DNA of 64,000 bases from Apostichopus japonicus (taxonomy: Eukaryota > Echinodermata > Holothuroidea > Aspidochirotida > Stichopodidae): contig NC_092582.1 in assembly GCF_037975245.1 (NCBI RefSeq), forward strand, positions 6,366,001 to 6,430,000. Reading direction: 5' to 3'. The position numbers were made by a program, and so were the translations under genes. The notes under the pieces were generated by a model, which saw nothing but the letters and a program-made list of their open reading frames with translations, had not been told where the DNA came from and searched no databases. Positions 62,901 to 64,000 of this stretch are shown here, in pieces (the first letter of the stretch is position 1; every line of letters begins with the position of its first letter).

Positions 62901-63546
62901 CTAACCTTTTCCTTTCATTTTAACATATTTTGTCCTCATATTATCTAGTATCACTGAAAAATCAAAAAAGTTTTTTGTATATTATCAAGGAAGATTCATT
63001 TTGAAATATTGTTTTGTTTGAAAAAAAAAGTTTGAAATCCATTTTATAATCAACTTTAATTAACTTATGGTAAAGATGGAGGGAACGTGCATGGCTGGGT
63101 TGTATAACATCTCATCGTGTGGTTGTATGTATGTATGCATGTATGTATGTATGTATGTATGTATTTTAGATCCTCCTGCAAGCAGGAACTCGCAAAGAAG
63201 CCTCATTGGCTTTAATATCAAAGCTGAAGTCAGTCTCTTAGATTCATATTTGATTATGAATTGTCAATAGTCAACAACCCTGTAACTGGACGACATACAT
63301 TAATCTTGGAGTGACCCAAACTCGGGACCTGATGATTTGGAATTAGGCACCAGAGTTAACCACTGAGCTAACACTCTTGGTTGTGTCTGACATATGTCTT
63401 GTGAAACTGATAAGTAGTATCACTGAATATGGTACAAATGAGTCAAGGTATATTCATTTTATTTTATTTTATTTCCTTCTCTTTTTATTCAGGGTGAAAT
63501 TGGACCAAAAGGTATACCAGGTAGTCCAGGCAGGCCAGGTCTAGAT
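4263..63546 (+). CDS. Fibrillar collagen alpha-chain gene, internal part (44 exons)
   Basis: This span encodes part of a secreted fibrillar procollagen chain, a subunit of triple-helical extracellular fibrils. Visible in order are a 206-residue non-collagenous region (4263-4882), then 834 residues of Gly-X-Y (278 triplets) from 43 phase-0 exons of 54, 45, 108 or 162 bp. All introns are GT-AG. The 54/45-bp exon ladder is the hallmark of fibrillar collagen genes. Sizes match my recollection of COL1A1 exons 7-31 and 40-44, with vertebrate 99- and 108-bp exons mostly split in two. Similarity around helix residue 87 and a basic block at 325-375 point to type V/XI-like (clade B) chains, moderate confidence. 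Odd points are one Gly-to-Ala break (residue 82), no minor helix before the main helix, and a helix apparently about 108 residues shorter than usual in its second half. The 5' start and the C-propeptide are outside the window. Confidence 0.95.
4736..4741 (+). promoter_or_regulatory. Possible alternative 5' splice site in the variable exon
   Basis: GAG|GTGAGG at residue 157 is a near-consensus donor in phase 0. Its use would remove residues 158-206 while keeping frame with the next exon. Variable regions of vertebrate COL11A1/COL11A2 are alternatively spliced, so this is plausible. The longer form fits a telopeptide better and ends at a stronger donor (GTGAGT). Confidence 0.3.
4883..6967. other. 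Intron after the variable exon
   Basis: About 2.1 kb without coding signal. It holds a (TA)n array (5533-5614) followed by a G-rich stretch (about 5660-5740). The long open frames across the array in all frames are artefacts of TATA reading as Tyr-Ile. Confidence 0.8.
5533..5614. repeat. (TA)n microsatellite, about 41 units
   Basis: Perfect alternating TA run, the longest in the window. Confidence 0.98.
6968..7021 (+). CDS. Collagen helix exon 1 (telopeptide-helix junction)
   Basis: Reads YLKGPPGEPGPEGPMGVQ (54 bp) between TTTGTAG and GTACGA. The three residues YLK precede the first glycine, so this exon starts the main triple helix (residues 1-15). Its 45 bp of Gly-X-Y matches the 45-bp COL1A1 exon 7 that opens the ladder in vertebrate genes. 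Confidence 0.93.
7086..7186. repeat. Two-copy tandem duplication, about 50 bp
   Basis: TAACGTGTGATGTGTGAATG is followed by GCTGTGTGCG and AACTGCAGAT in both copies (about 7086-7136 and 7137-7186), with few differences. Confidence 0.9.
7455..7830. repeat. Tandem repeat of about 155-160 bp, two and a half copies
   Basis: The block containing GCAAGAATTGTA, ACGTTAACATCAAATCAA, AAGTAACAACACA and CATCATATCTTGCGAGC occurs at about 7460-7615 and 7618-7775, with a degraded third part to about 7830. It lies in the intron between helix exons 1 and 2. Confidence 0.85.
8058..8111 (+). CDS. Collagen helix exon 2
   Basis: Reads GPEGYQGNQGPPGDKGAT, helix residues 16-33. Acceptor TTCTACAG, donor GTGAGT. Confidence 0.95.
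8547..8729 (+). mobile_element. tRNA-derived SINE with (TA)n tail
   Basis: The head (8547-8620) has a tRNA-like A box (TAGCCTAGTGGTTAGGGTG) and a perfect B box (GGGTTCGAATCCCG at about 8598-8610). After about 45 bp it ends in a (TA)n array at 8668-8729. The cloverleaf is incomplete and no CCA-end tRNA gene context exists, so a SINE is preferred over a tRNA gene. Confidence 0.7.
9563..10047. repeat. Two-copy tandem duplication, about 240 bp
   Basis: Copies at 9563-9798 and 9799-10047 share CAGTGAGCTGAAATAGCTTT, AACTCCAGTTCTTGATAAG, ATAGCCAT, CAGGCCTTACGAAA, GGGGACT, CAAGCCCAGG and CCGCAGAAAC. The middle differs by a G run in one copy and a (GT)n/G run in the other. A second, diverged duplication event is not needed. 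Confidence 0.9.
10920..11125 (-). mobile_element. LINE 3' end (minus strand)
   Basis: Read on the minus strand it starts GGTAGCCTGGCCTCGATAAG and GCTCTGCTTCTGCCAGGTCT, continues AT-rich, has AATAAA, and ends in (TTTCAA)n-type repeats (10926-10950). This is the shape of a CR1/Jockey-type 3' UTR. No coding part is left. Confidence 0.55.
11277..11513 (-). mobile_element. SINE family with (TATG)n tail, copy 1
   Basis: On the minus strand it starts with a tRNA-like A box (TTGGCTCAGTGGTTAACGCC), then a degenerate B box, then a body containing GATTAATGTATGTCGTCCAG and a hairpin around TTCG. It ends TCTAAAATACATACATACAC. Three more copies lie at 34608, 35475 and 63125. Confidence 0.8.
11595..11760. 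mobile_element. MITE-like inverted-repeat element, copy 1
   Basis: CTTCAAAGCACTCGTACT (11626-11643) is mirrored by AATACGAGTGCTTTGAAG (11708-11725) with 16 of 18 matches, and weaker symmetry extends outward. A related copy is at about 21298-21450. It encodes nothing and would be mobilised in trans if at all. Confidence 0.6.
13476..13529 (+). CDS. Collagen helix exon 3, basic
   Basis: Reads GKIGRTGKRGKRGPKGNR, residues 34-51, with eight Lys/Arg and no acidic residue. It resembles the GKPGKRGRPG stretch upstream of the N-terminal cross-link site in alpha1(V). A polyanion (heparan sulfate) binding role is inference. Acceptor CTCTCTAG, donor GTAAGT; it lies after a 5.4-kb intron. Confidence 0.95.
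13530..15922. other. Intron between helix exons 3 and 4
   Basis: About 2.4 kb; I see no repeat family, coding signal or RNA gene that I can support in it. Confidence 0.6.
15923..15976 (+). CDS. Collagen helix exon 4
   Basis: Reads GPTGNAGVIGPVGQPGPK, residues 52-69. Acceptor ATTCCAAG, donor GTAGGT. Confidence 0.95.
16054..16099. repeat. (TA)n microsatellite
   Basis: Perfect TA alternation of about 46 bp just downstream of helix exon 4. Confidence 0.97.
18882..18946. repeat. (TA)n microsatellite
   Basis: TA alternation of about 65 bp with one C interruption near its end. Confidence 0.97.
20190..20320 (-). repeat. U2 snRNA-like sequence, copy B, interrupted
   Basis: On the minus strand GCTTCTCGGCCTATTGGCTA then AGATT matches the U2 5' end. 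It is interrupted by about 70 bp beginning CCATAACAACTCCCTG, and resumes as GATCATGTGTGGTATCT, matching copy A at 3848-3982. CTAAGATCATGT is duplicated around the junction. The branch-recognition block is GUGGUA, so it is not a functional U2. Confidence 0.5.
20821..20894. repeat. Minisatellite, 11-bp unit CAGGGTAAACA
   Basis: Six nearly perfect copies plus a shorter one. On the minus strand it reads as a repeated VFTLCLPC-type peptide, which is an artefact. Confidence 0.95.
21298..21450. mobile_element. MITE-like inverted-repeat element, copy 2
   Basis: The left part has TTTAAAGCACTCGCAG and the right part ATTACGAGTGTTTTGAAG, followed by ACAGTATAGAAAGA, which parallels GGACAGTATAGAGAGG beside copy 1. 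The arms are more diverged than in copy 1. Confidence 0.5.
21878..21931 (+). CDS. Collagen helix exon 5 with Gly-to-Ala break
   Basis: Reads GPLGDPGSHGLSALPGQK, residues 70-87. The fifth triplet is ALP: codon GCT (21914-21916) stands where GGT is expected, the only broken glycine in 278 triplets. The exon ends with Lys87, and the next begins GHV, giving KGH, the core of the helical cross-link motif (KGHR) near residue 87 of fibrillar collagens; alpha1(V) has GLPGLPGDKGHR at the corresponding place. Acceptor TTCACAG, donor GTAAGC. It follows a 5.9-kb intron, the longest here. Confidence 0.94.
21932..23930. other. Intron between helix exons 5 and 6
   Basis: About 2 kb; apart from a G run near 22417-22426 I see nothing I can name. 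Confidence 0.6.
23931..23984 (+). CDS. Collagen helix exon 6
   Basis: Reads GHVGPPGPKGEQGPQGEK, residues 88-105. Its first triplet completes the KGHV cross-link-like motif begun in exon 5. Acceptor TCTCAAG, donor GTTAGT. Confidence 0.95.
23985..26999. other. Intron between helix exons 6 and 7
   Basis: About 3 kb without coding signal; the middle (25440-26300) is repeat-like and includes the half-site repeat at 25460-25750 and a 15-G run (25509-25523). Confidence 0.7.
25460..25750. repeat. Two-copy direct repeat with AGGTCA half-site ladders
   Basis: Two units of about 160 bp start GGTATGCAGATTCAGCTT and GGTATGTAGATCCGGCTT. Each carries a row of AGGTCA-like half-sites: 25521-25533 as a DR1 followed by CGGTCA at 4-bp spacing; 25678-25710 as AGGTCA, 1 bp, AGGTCT, 4 bp, AGGTCA, 4 bp, AGGTCA. 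Both continue with AAGTCTGAAAA. A related sequence lies at 57800-57870. Confidence 0.75.
27000..27044 (+). CDS. Collagen helix exon 7 (45 bp)
   Basis: Reads GSQGFNGPIGQKGEM, residues 106-120. First of the alternating 45/54 exons; corresponds by order to COL1A1 exon 13. Acceptor TTTCACAG, donor GTAAGG. Confidence 0.95.
27844..27871. repeat. Short perfect hairpin shared with another locus
   Basis: CAGGGAGTT (27844-27852) pairs with AACTCCCTG (27863-27871) across a 10-nt loop. The 16 bases CCATAACAACTCCCTG also occur, inverted, at about 20279-20294 inside U2-like copy B, so this is a fragment of a dispersed repeat. It lies in the intron 27045-28218, where I see nothing else apart from a 10-G run near 28123. 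Confidence 0.65.
28219..28272 (+). CDS. Collagen helix exon 8
   Basis: Reads GIVGPIGPEGRVGPIGPP, residues 121-138. Acceptor CTTCACAG, donor GTATGT. Confidence 0.95.
28273..30348. other. Intron between helix exons 8 and 9
   Basis: Holds the GATGT-rich satellite (28383-28812) and long G runs at 29492-29507 and 29959-29972. Nothing coding. Confidence 0.7.
28383..28812. repeat. Degenerate (GATGT/GTAAT)n satellite
   Basis: About 430 bp built from irregular repeats of GATGTGATGTAATGTTATGT and variants, strongly purine/T biased on the + strand. Confidence 0.85.
30349..30393 (+). CDS. Collagen helix exon 9 (45 bp)
   Basis: Reads GPRGPTGRMGLPGEQ, residues 139-153. GLPGEQ resembles the GLOGER/GLOGEN integrin sites of vertebrate collagens but has Gln where Arg or Asn would be, so binding is uncertain. 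Acceptor ACTTCAG, donor GTAGGA. Confidence 0.95.
30394..32654. other. Intron between helix exons 9 and 10
   Basis: Holds a diverged direct repeat of about 95 bp: GTGACCATAGCAACTACACG near 31382 and GTGACCATGGCAACTACACG near 31620, each followed by GACTCGGGTTATTTT. Otherwise nothing recognised. Confidence 0.65.
32655..32708 (+). CDS. Collagen helix exon 10
   Basis: Reads GDKGEKGLIGAAGQDGPQ, residues 154-171. Acceptor CACTTTTAG, donor GTAAAA. Confidence 0.95.
32709..34151. other. Intron between helix exons 10 and 11
   Basis: No coding signal. A lone A-box-like string, TAGCTCAGTGGTTGGGTGCC near 33150, may be the head of a decayed tRNA-derived SINE, but no B box follows. Confidence 0.5.
34152..34196 (+). 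CDS. Collagen helix exon 11 (45 bp)
   Basis: Reads GADGPQGPDGQRGFP, residues 172-186. With exon 12 it makes 45+54 bp, equal to the fused 99-bp COL1A1 exon 17. Acceptor CTTTGAAG, donor GTAAGA. Confidence 0.95.
34230..34325 (-). mobile_element. LINE 3' tail fragment (minus strand)
   Basis: On the minus strand it reads TTTTACGCTTTATAAAATAA and ends in (ATT)n at 34230-34246, the usual shape of an invertebrate LINE 3' end. No coding part. Confidence 0.4.
34608..34890 (-). mobile_element. SINE family with (TATG)n tail, copy 2
   Basis: The most complete copy. On the minus strand the head begins GGAGTGTTAGCTCAGTGGTT, and CACTCC about 65 nt later closes a tRNA-like acceptor stem. The body has GACTGACTTCGGTCAGC, a stem closed by a UUCG tetraloop, and the 3' end is CCTGCTTACAGGAGGATCTA then AAATACATACATAC. 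The intervening B box is degenerate (GTTTGATTC). Confidence 0.85.
35475..35646 (+). mobile_element. SINE family with (TATG)n tail, copy 3, 5'-truncated
   Basis: Opposite orientation to the other copies and lacking the tRNA-like head. It carries the body, the TTCG-loop hairpin (GACTGACTTCGGTCAGC) and the 3' end to AAAATACATACAAATA. It shares the 1.5-kb intron between helix exons 11 and 12 with copy 2. Confidence 0.85.
35710..35763 (+). CDS. Collagen helix exon 12
   Basis: Reads GYEGPRGEPGFPGSNGPA, residues 187-204. Acceptor TCTTGTCAG, donor GTAAGT. Confidence 0.95.
35764..37845. other. Introns around helix exon 13
   Basis: Two introns. The second holds a partial direct repeat (TCTATACACTGGTAGGTAGT near 36752 and TCTATACACTCGTAGGTAAT near 36932, each followed by GTAGAAT). 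Nothing else recognised. Confidence 0.6.
36405..36449 (+). CDS. Collagen helix exon 13 (45 bp)
   Basis: Reads GLHGPKGNIGAKGVK, residues 205-219. Acceptor TTGATTAG, donor GTAAGT. Confidence 0.95.
37846..37899 (+). CDS. Collagen helix exon 14
   Basis: Reads GEEGFPGDIGLPGIPGPA, residues 220-237. With exon 15 it equals the 99-bp COL1A1 exon 19. Acceptor CTACAACAG, donor GTGAGT. Confidence 0.95.
37900..39384. other. Introns around helix exon 15
   Basis: No repeat family, RNA gene or further exon seen apart from a G-rich patch at about 39085-39105. Confidence 0.6.
38542..38586 (+). CDS. Collagen helix exon 15 (45 bp)
   Basis: Reads GPLGQSGLTGPKGEK, residues 238-252. Acceptor TTCTTGCAG; the donor GTGACA is weaker than its neighbours. 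Confidence 0.94.
39385..39438 (+). CDS. Collagen helix exon 16
   Basis: Reads GSQGRLGAQGDPGEAGVP, residues 253-270. Acceptor TTATGGCAG, donor GTGAGT. The last bases of this exon and its donor appear again, decayed, about 226 bp downstream inside the following intron. Confidence 0.95.
39427..39810. repeat. Tandem duplication that includes the end of helix exon 16
   Basis: GGCAGGCGTGCCAGTGAGTA, spanning the exon 16 donor, recurs about 226 bp later as GGCAGGTGCTCCAGACTGAG. Both are followed by T-rich sequence, TTTGTTGTCATGAAACAA-like and ATTGTTGGT-like blocks and TTTTCCTG plus a G run. The copied donor is dead (CTGAGT instead of GTGAGT). Confidence 0.75.
39796..39875. repeat. G-rich minisatellite
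   Basis: A run of G is followed by GGGTGAGAGGAGGAGGTGTG repeated about twice. Confidence 0.8.
40064..40117 (+). CDS. Collagen helix exon 17
   Basis: Reads GEEGPQGSKGNIGVDGTQ, residues 271-288. With exon 18 it equals the 108-bp COL1A1 exon 21. Acceptor TTTTGTCAG, donor GTGAGA. Confidence 0.95.
40673..40726 (+). CDS. Collagen helix exon 18
   Basis: Reads GDEGHKGPPGPAGPIGPR, residues 289-306. Acceptor TTTTCATAG, donor GTAAGT. Confidence 0.95.
41388..41745. repeat. Minisatellite of TACTCATACTGTTG units
   Basis: About 360 bp of TTGTACTCATACTCATACTG units, 14 or 20 bp long depending on the number of TACTCA steps, decaying at the 3' side. Open frames across it (Tyr-Ser-Tyr repeats) are artefacts. 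Confidence 0.95.
42750..42803 (+). CDS. Collagen helix exon 19
   Basis: Reads GSEGHQGDKGIPGVDGRN, residues 307-324. Acceptor TGGTTCTAG, donor GTAAGT. Confidence 0.95.
42990..43125. mobile_element. Dispersed repeat, possibly Penelope-like
   Basis: Contains GACGTTTCGATCCTAGCAGG then ATCTTCTTCAGAGGC, with an internal palindrome (GATCCTAGCAGGATC). Similar strings are common in marine invertebrate genomes and I associate them, from memory only, with Penelope-like elements. No coding part here. Confidence 0.35.
43192..43219. repeat. (TA)n microsatellite, short
   Basis: About 28 bp of TA alternation. Confidence 0.95.
43762..43815 (+). CDS. Collagen helix exon 20, with RGD
   Basis: Reads GQHGNRGSRGDKGTKGLM, residues 325-342. 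It contains Arg-Gly-Asp at 333-335, normally hidden in an intact helix, and opens a Lys/Arg-rich stretch running to residue 375. Acceptor ATGTTTAG, donor GTAAGT. Confidence 0.95.
44426..44470 (+). CDS. Collagen helix exon 21 (45 bp)
   Basis: Reads GDQGKPGKRGSSGDQ, residues 343-357. With exon 20 it equals the 99-bp COL1A1 exon 23. Acceptor CCTTGCAG, donor GTAATT. Confidence 0.95.
44755..44895 (+). mobile_element. tRNA-derived SINE fragment
   Basis: Head with A-box-like GGTCTGGTGATGGTGACTTT and B box GGGTTCAGCTCC (44814-44825). It is followed by a short body (AACGTGGGTTTTCATCCAGG) and no clear tail. A different family from the (TATG)n one. Confidence 0.5.
45937..45990 (+). CDS. Collagen helix exon 22, strongly basic
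   Basis: Reads GKTGKRGKRGAKGITGAK, residues 358-375: eight Lys/Arg, no acidic residue. Its place in the helix matches the heparin-binding Arg-rich segment of alpha1(V)/alpha1(XI) as I recall it. Acceptor GTCTACAG, donor GTAAGT. Confidence 0.95.
46477..46521 (+). CDS. Collagen helix exon 23 (45 bp)
   Basis: Reads GDQGEQGVPGPQGEG, residues 376-390, ending GEG so that two glycines meet at the junction with exon 24; the triplet register is kept. Acceptor CTTCTTCAG, donor GTAAGA. Confidence 0.95.
46941..46989. repeat. Long imperfect hairpin
   Basis: GGGAGTCTCCTA (46941-46952) pairs with TAGGAGACTTCCC (46977-46989) with one bulge; inside, AAGCC and GGCTT form a second stem. Next to AAATAAAT it looks like the 3' end of a dispersed element. 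Confidence 0.55.
47329..47382 (+). CDS. Collagen helix exon 24
   Basis: Reads GISGPPGVRGPPGQQGYQ, residues 391-408. With exon 23 it equals the 99-bp COL1A1 exon 25. Acceptor ATCTGAAG, donor GTACTT. Confidence 0.94.
47730..47803. repeat. Repeat block shared between two introns, copy 1
   Basis: ATCTAATTATTAGTTTTCAC, then ATTTTATCTTTTCCCCCTA, AAATCGTGATTCGACCTTCA. A copy over 85 percent identical by eye lies at 51408-51483. Confidence 0.85.
47893..47946 (+). CDS. Collagen helix exon 25
   Basis: Reads GDFGVDGPLGERGVKGEQ, residues 409-426. First of four successive 54-bp exons matching COL1A1 exons 26-29. Acceptor GTCATTCAG, donor GTGAGA. Confidence 0.95.
49045..49098 (+). CDS. Collagen helix exon 26
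   Basis: Reads GHPGHPGSPGPPGPRGGT, residues 427-444, one of the most proline-rich exons here. Acceptor TGATTTTAG, donor GTATGC. Confidence 0.95.
49801..49854 (+). CDS. Collagen helix exon 27
   Basis: Reads GNTGPPGSPGELGEDGPP, residues 445-462. Acceptor CACTGCAG, donor GTGAGT. Confidence 0.95.
49855..50775. other. Intron between helix exons 27 and 28
   Basis: More than half is a C-rich minisatellite (50085-50590). The 190-210-codon open frames in three frames across it are artefacts of the repeat. Confidence 0.85.
50085..50590. repeat. C-rich minisatellite, about 36-bp unit
   Basis: About fourteen copies of a unit with CACTTCTCCCGTTCCCCATC then CTCAAAGCCCC. Length varies by small indels, and a higher-order pair of units (with CATCTTCAAAGCC) occurs twice. 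Confidence 0.95.
50776..50829 (+). CDS. Collagen helix exon 28, with Trp
   Basis: Reads GQQGPQGSHGPRGLWGPQ, residues 463-480. Trp477 in a Y position is rare in fibrillar helices. Acceptor TTTTTACAG, donor GTGAGA. Confidence 0.95.
51350..51558. repeat. Direct repeats and shared block, copy 2
   Basis: AAAGGATAAGAAATAAGCTG then TTCCATGA..AAATGAGAATTTT occurs at 51350-51402 and again at 51505-51557. Between them, 51408-51483 is the block also found at 47730-47803. Confidence 0.85.
51781..51825 (+). CDS. Collagen helix exon 29 (45 bp)
   Basis: Reads GPPGPHGIAGEEGSS, residues 481-495; matches the 45-bp COL1A1 exon 30. Acceptor TGTGTCAG, donor GTAAGG. Confidence 0.95.
51863..52251 (-). mobile_element. 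Full-length tRNA-derived SINE with (ATA)n tail
   Basis: On the minus strand it starts GACGTTGTGGTCAAGTGGTT and AAGGCAGTGGAC (A box), has B box GGTTCGAGCC, then TGTCCTTGGGCAAGGCACTT, a core string common in marine animal SINEs. About 250 bp of body follow, then ATAATAATA. The head is closest to a Leu/Ser-type tRNA by layout. It occupies the first part of the intron between helix exons 29 and 30. Confidence 0.8.
52252..53132. other. Rest of the intron between helix exons 29 and 30
   Basis: No coding signal; a poly-C run (52251-52260) and a G run near 52411. I searched here for missing helix exons and found none. Confidence 0.6.
53133..53177 (+). CDS. Collagen helix exon 30 (45 bp)
   Basis: Reads GERGPKGLQGNPGSR, residues 496-510. 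With exon 31 it equals the 99-bp COL1A1 exon 31. Acceptor ATTTACAG, donor GTAAGG. Confidence 0.95.
53809..53862 (+). CDS. Collagen helix exon 31
   Basis: Reads GRKGHDGVLGDRGPQGAE, residues 511-528. It is the last exon that matches the vertebrate size ladder before an apparent gap. Acceptor CCCTACAG, donor GTAAGA. Confidence 0.95.
54081..54134 (+). CDS. Collagen helix exon 32
   Basis: Reads GPPGPEGLRGFIGPKGPR, residues 529-546. The intron before it (218 bp) is the shortest in the window. Acceptor TTTTTGTAG, donor GTGAGA. Confidence 0.95.
54527..54634 (+). CDS. Collagen helix exon 33 (108 bp)
   Basis: 36 residues (547-582) from GLLGAPGPIGLPGSR to GPSGDRGRR, twelve unbroken triplets. First double-length exon in the gene. 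Acceptor TTCTACAG, donor GTAAGT. Confidence 0.95.
55585..55638 (+). CDS. Collagen helix exon 34
   Basis: Reads GPPGEEGSKGARGKSGVP, residues 583-600. Acceptor TTTTCCAG, donor GTACGA. Confidence 0.95.
56473..56634 (+). CDS. Collagen helix exon 35 (162 bp)
   Basis: 54 residues (601-654), eighteen unbroken triplets from GVLGVVGARGEKGDD to GTHGKPGRNGRK. Among vertebrate fibrillar genes a 162-bp exon is characteristic of COL1A1 exon 40, and as there it is followed by a 108-bp exon. Acceptor ATAATGCAG; donor GTTTGT is weak (no A at +3). Confidence 0.94.
56635..57558. other. Intron between helix exons 35 and 36
   Basis: Contains GTGAAGCGCTCTTGAACATG with AAAAGAGCGCTATATAAATT at 56800-56870, the typical 3' end of an invertebrate LINE or SINE. 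Nothing else recognised. Confidence 0.5.
57559..57666 (+). CDS. Collagen helix exon 36 (108 bp)
   Basis: 36 residues (655-690) from GSVGGRGPKGEQ to GARGQPGHV. Includes GLSGSYGLK, with Tyr in a Y position. Corresponds to COL1A1 exon 41. Acceptor TCGTATAG, donor GTAGGA. Confidence 0.95.
57800..57870. repeat. AGGTCA half-site repeat, third site
   Basis: AGGTCA (57808), 1 bp, AGGTCA (57815), 4 bp, GGGTCA (57825), 4 bp, AGGTCA (57835), then GTGAAACCCTCGTAAACATG. Same order and spacing as at 25678-25710 with a related flank, so a dispersed element is likely. Confidence 0.7.
58395..59262. repeat. Satellite, about 100-bp unit, nine copies
   Basis: Each unit has ACTTACAAGAATAA, AAGTG.TATGTAATATAT, AACACAGTA, GATATTACATTATGTTACAT and GTGTTAATGC..CTCAC. 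Successive ATTATGTTACAT cores sit near 58444, 58546, 58651, 58752, 58851, 58946, 59046, 59146 and 59236. Confidence 0.95.
59309..59362 (+). CDS. Collagen helix exon 37
   Basis: Reads GEPGTQGDPGFPGVEGMM, residues 691-708. With exon 38 it equals the 108-bp COL1A1 exon 42. Acceptor AATTTCAG, donor GTAAGA. Confidence 0.95.
59707..59760 (+). CDS. Collagen helix exon 38
   Basis: Reads GNQGAQGIRGPPGTRGFK, residues 709-726. Acceptor GTGTTTTAG, donor GTAATC. Confidence 0.95.
59885..59928. repeat. (TA)n microsatellite
   Basis: About 44 bp of perfect TA alternation. Confidence 0.97.
60248..60301 (+). CDS. Collagen helix exon 39
   Basis: Reads GAYGEQGTAGESGPKGAK, residues 727-744. Acceptor TTTATCAG, donor GTCAGT. 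Confidence 0.95.
60919..60972 (+). CDS. Collagen helix exon 40
   Basis: Reads GSSGDFGDPGPPGDFGSR, residues 745-762. Acceptor TCCTTCAG, donor GTAAGT. Confidence 0.95.
61966..62019 (+). CDS. Collagen helix exon 41
   Basis: Reads GPDGSPGTIGGLGHKGPK, residues 763-780. Lys780 with the next exon's GHK gives a second KGH motif, a candidate for the C-terminal helical cross-link site. Acceptor CGTTCAG, donor GTGAGA. Confidence 0.95.
62783..62890 (+). CDS. Collagen helix exon 42 (108 bp)
   Basis: 36 residues (781-816) from GHKGIKGINGTLGDTG to GVKGQHGSN. GINGTLG carries an Asn-Gly-Thr sequon, unusual inside a helix. Acceptor TTCCTAG, donor GTAAGT. Confidence 0.95.
63125..63378 (-). mobile_element. SINE family with (TATG)n tail, copy 4
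   Basis: On the minus strand it starts at AGTGTTAGCTCAGTGGTTAA and ends with GATCTAAAATACATACATAC. It lacks about 14 bp including half of the TTCG-loop hairpin that copies 2 and 3 keep. It fills most of the intron between helix exons 42 and 43. Confidence 0.85.
63493..63546 (+). CDS. Collagen helix exon 43 (last in window)
   Basis: Reads GEIGPKGIPGSPGRPGLD, residues 817-834. Acceptor TTATTCAG, donor GTGAGT. The gene continues past the window; no stop codon or C-propeptide is seen. Confidence 0.95.
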
Positions 63547-63639
63547 GTGAGTATTTTTCCAACAAATATTAAATATATGAATAAAAAAAAGGAGGAATAT
63601 TTGTTCTCTCTACAACAGCCTTTCAAGCCTTTTTGGTTC

Positions 63640-64000
63640 CTTGCTTTAGCAAAGGAACCTATTTAGTCAGGTTGGCTATGTGTGTGTCTGTGACACTTGC
63701 TTGGGTACACTGTAACTCAACAAGGGAAAGTTGGACTAAACTCAAACTTGGTAAATAGATCTGCCATAGTGAGAAGGTGTGCCCTATTGTTTTTGGTGCC
63801 TGTGAAGGTCACCTAAGGTCAGTTAGAGGCCAAAAACCAAAATATTAAAAACAGCAATAACTCCCATTGAGGGTCTGACATGGTTGATATTTTGGGAGTA
63901 GTTGTGAATGGGGTTCGGGATTGTTTCCAAACATAATGGTCATGTGATCCAAGGTCAACAATGGTCAATTAGGGGGTCAAAAACTAGTATTTTTGCAATA
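63640..64000. repeat. Dispersed repeat with TGACC/GGTCA motifs, cut by window end
   Basis: Begins about TTAGCAAAGGAACCTATTTA, then GTAACTCAACAAGGGAAAGT and a series of GGTCA half-sites (63806-63821 as a DR4; 63952-63979 irregular). Similar wording to the elements at 25460 and 57800 suggests a related family. Confidence 0.5.

Overview
This is a piece of an animal genome holding the middle of one large intron-rich gene on the + strand: a fibrillar collagen alpha chain. I recognise 44 consecutive coding exons. A 620-bp exon (4263-4882) encodes an acidic, tyrosine-rich non-collagenous region and a telopeptide-like stretch. After it come 43 exons (6968-63546) of 54, 45, 108 or 162 bp. Each begins with a glycine codon, apart from the first, which begins YLK, ends in phase 0, and is bounded by AG/GT. 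Together they encode 834 residues of Gly-X-Y with a single broken glycine. The signal peptide, any N-terminal TSPN/LamG domain, the end of the helix and the C-propeptide lie outside the window.

The order of exon sizes follows, from memory, that of vertebrate fibrillar collagen genes (COL1A1 exons 7-31, then 40-44), with the vertebrate 99- and 108-bp exons mostly still split. A Tyr/Asp/Glu-rich region before the helix, a GLxxLPGxKGH block near helix residue 87 and a Lys/Arg-rich stretch near residues 325-375 resemble the type V/XI (clade B) chains. The product would be a secreted procollagen chain that trimerises and is built into extracellular fibrils.

Only about 3.1 kb of the 64 kb is coding. 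The rest is introns of 0.2-5.9 kb, longest in the first third. They hold a four-copy tRNA-derived SINE with a (TATG)n tail, three other tRNA-like SINEs, LINE 3' fragments, MITE-like inverted repeats, U2-snRNA-like sequences, a repeat carrying nuclear-receptor half-sites, several minisatellites, long (TA)n arrays and many poly-G/poly-C tracts.

The repeat spectrum and intron style suggest a marine invertebrate deuterostome, plausibly an echinoderm such as a sea cucumber. That is an inference from general familiarity with such repeats, not a database match. I see no second gene, no functional tRNA or rRNA gene, no CRISPR array and nothing bacterial. Nearly all open frames longer than 60 codons are intron noise, repeat-encoded, or overlap a collagen exon by running into its intron.
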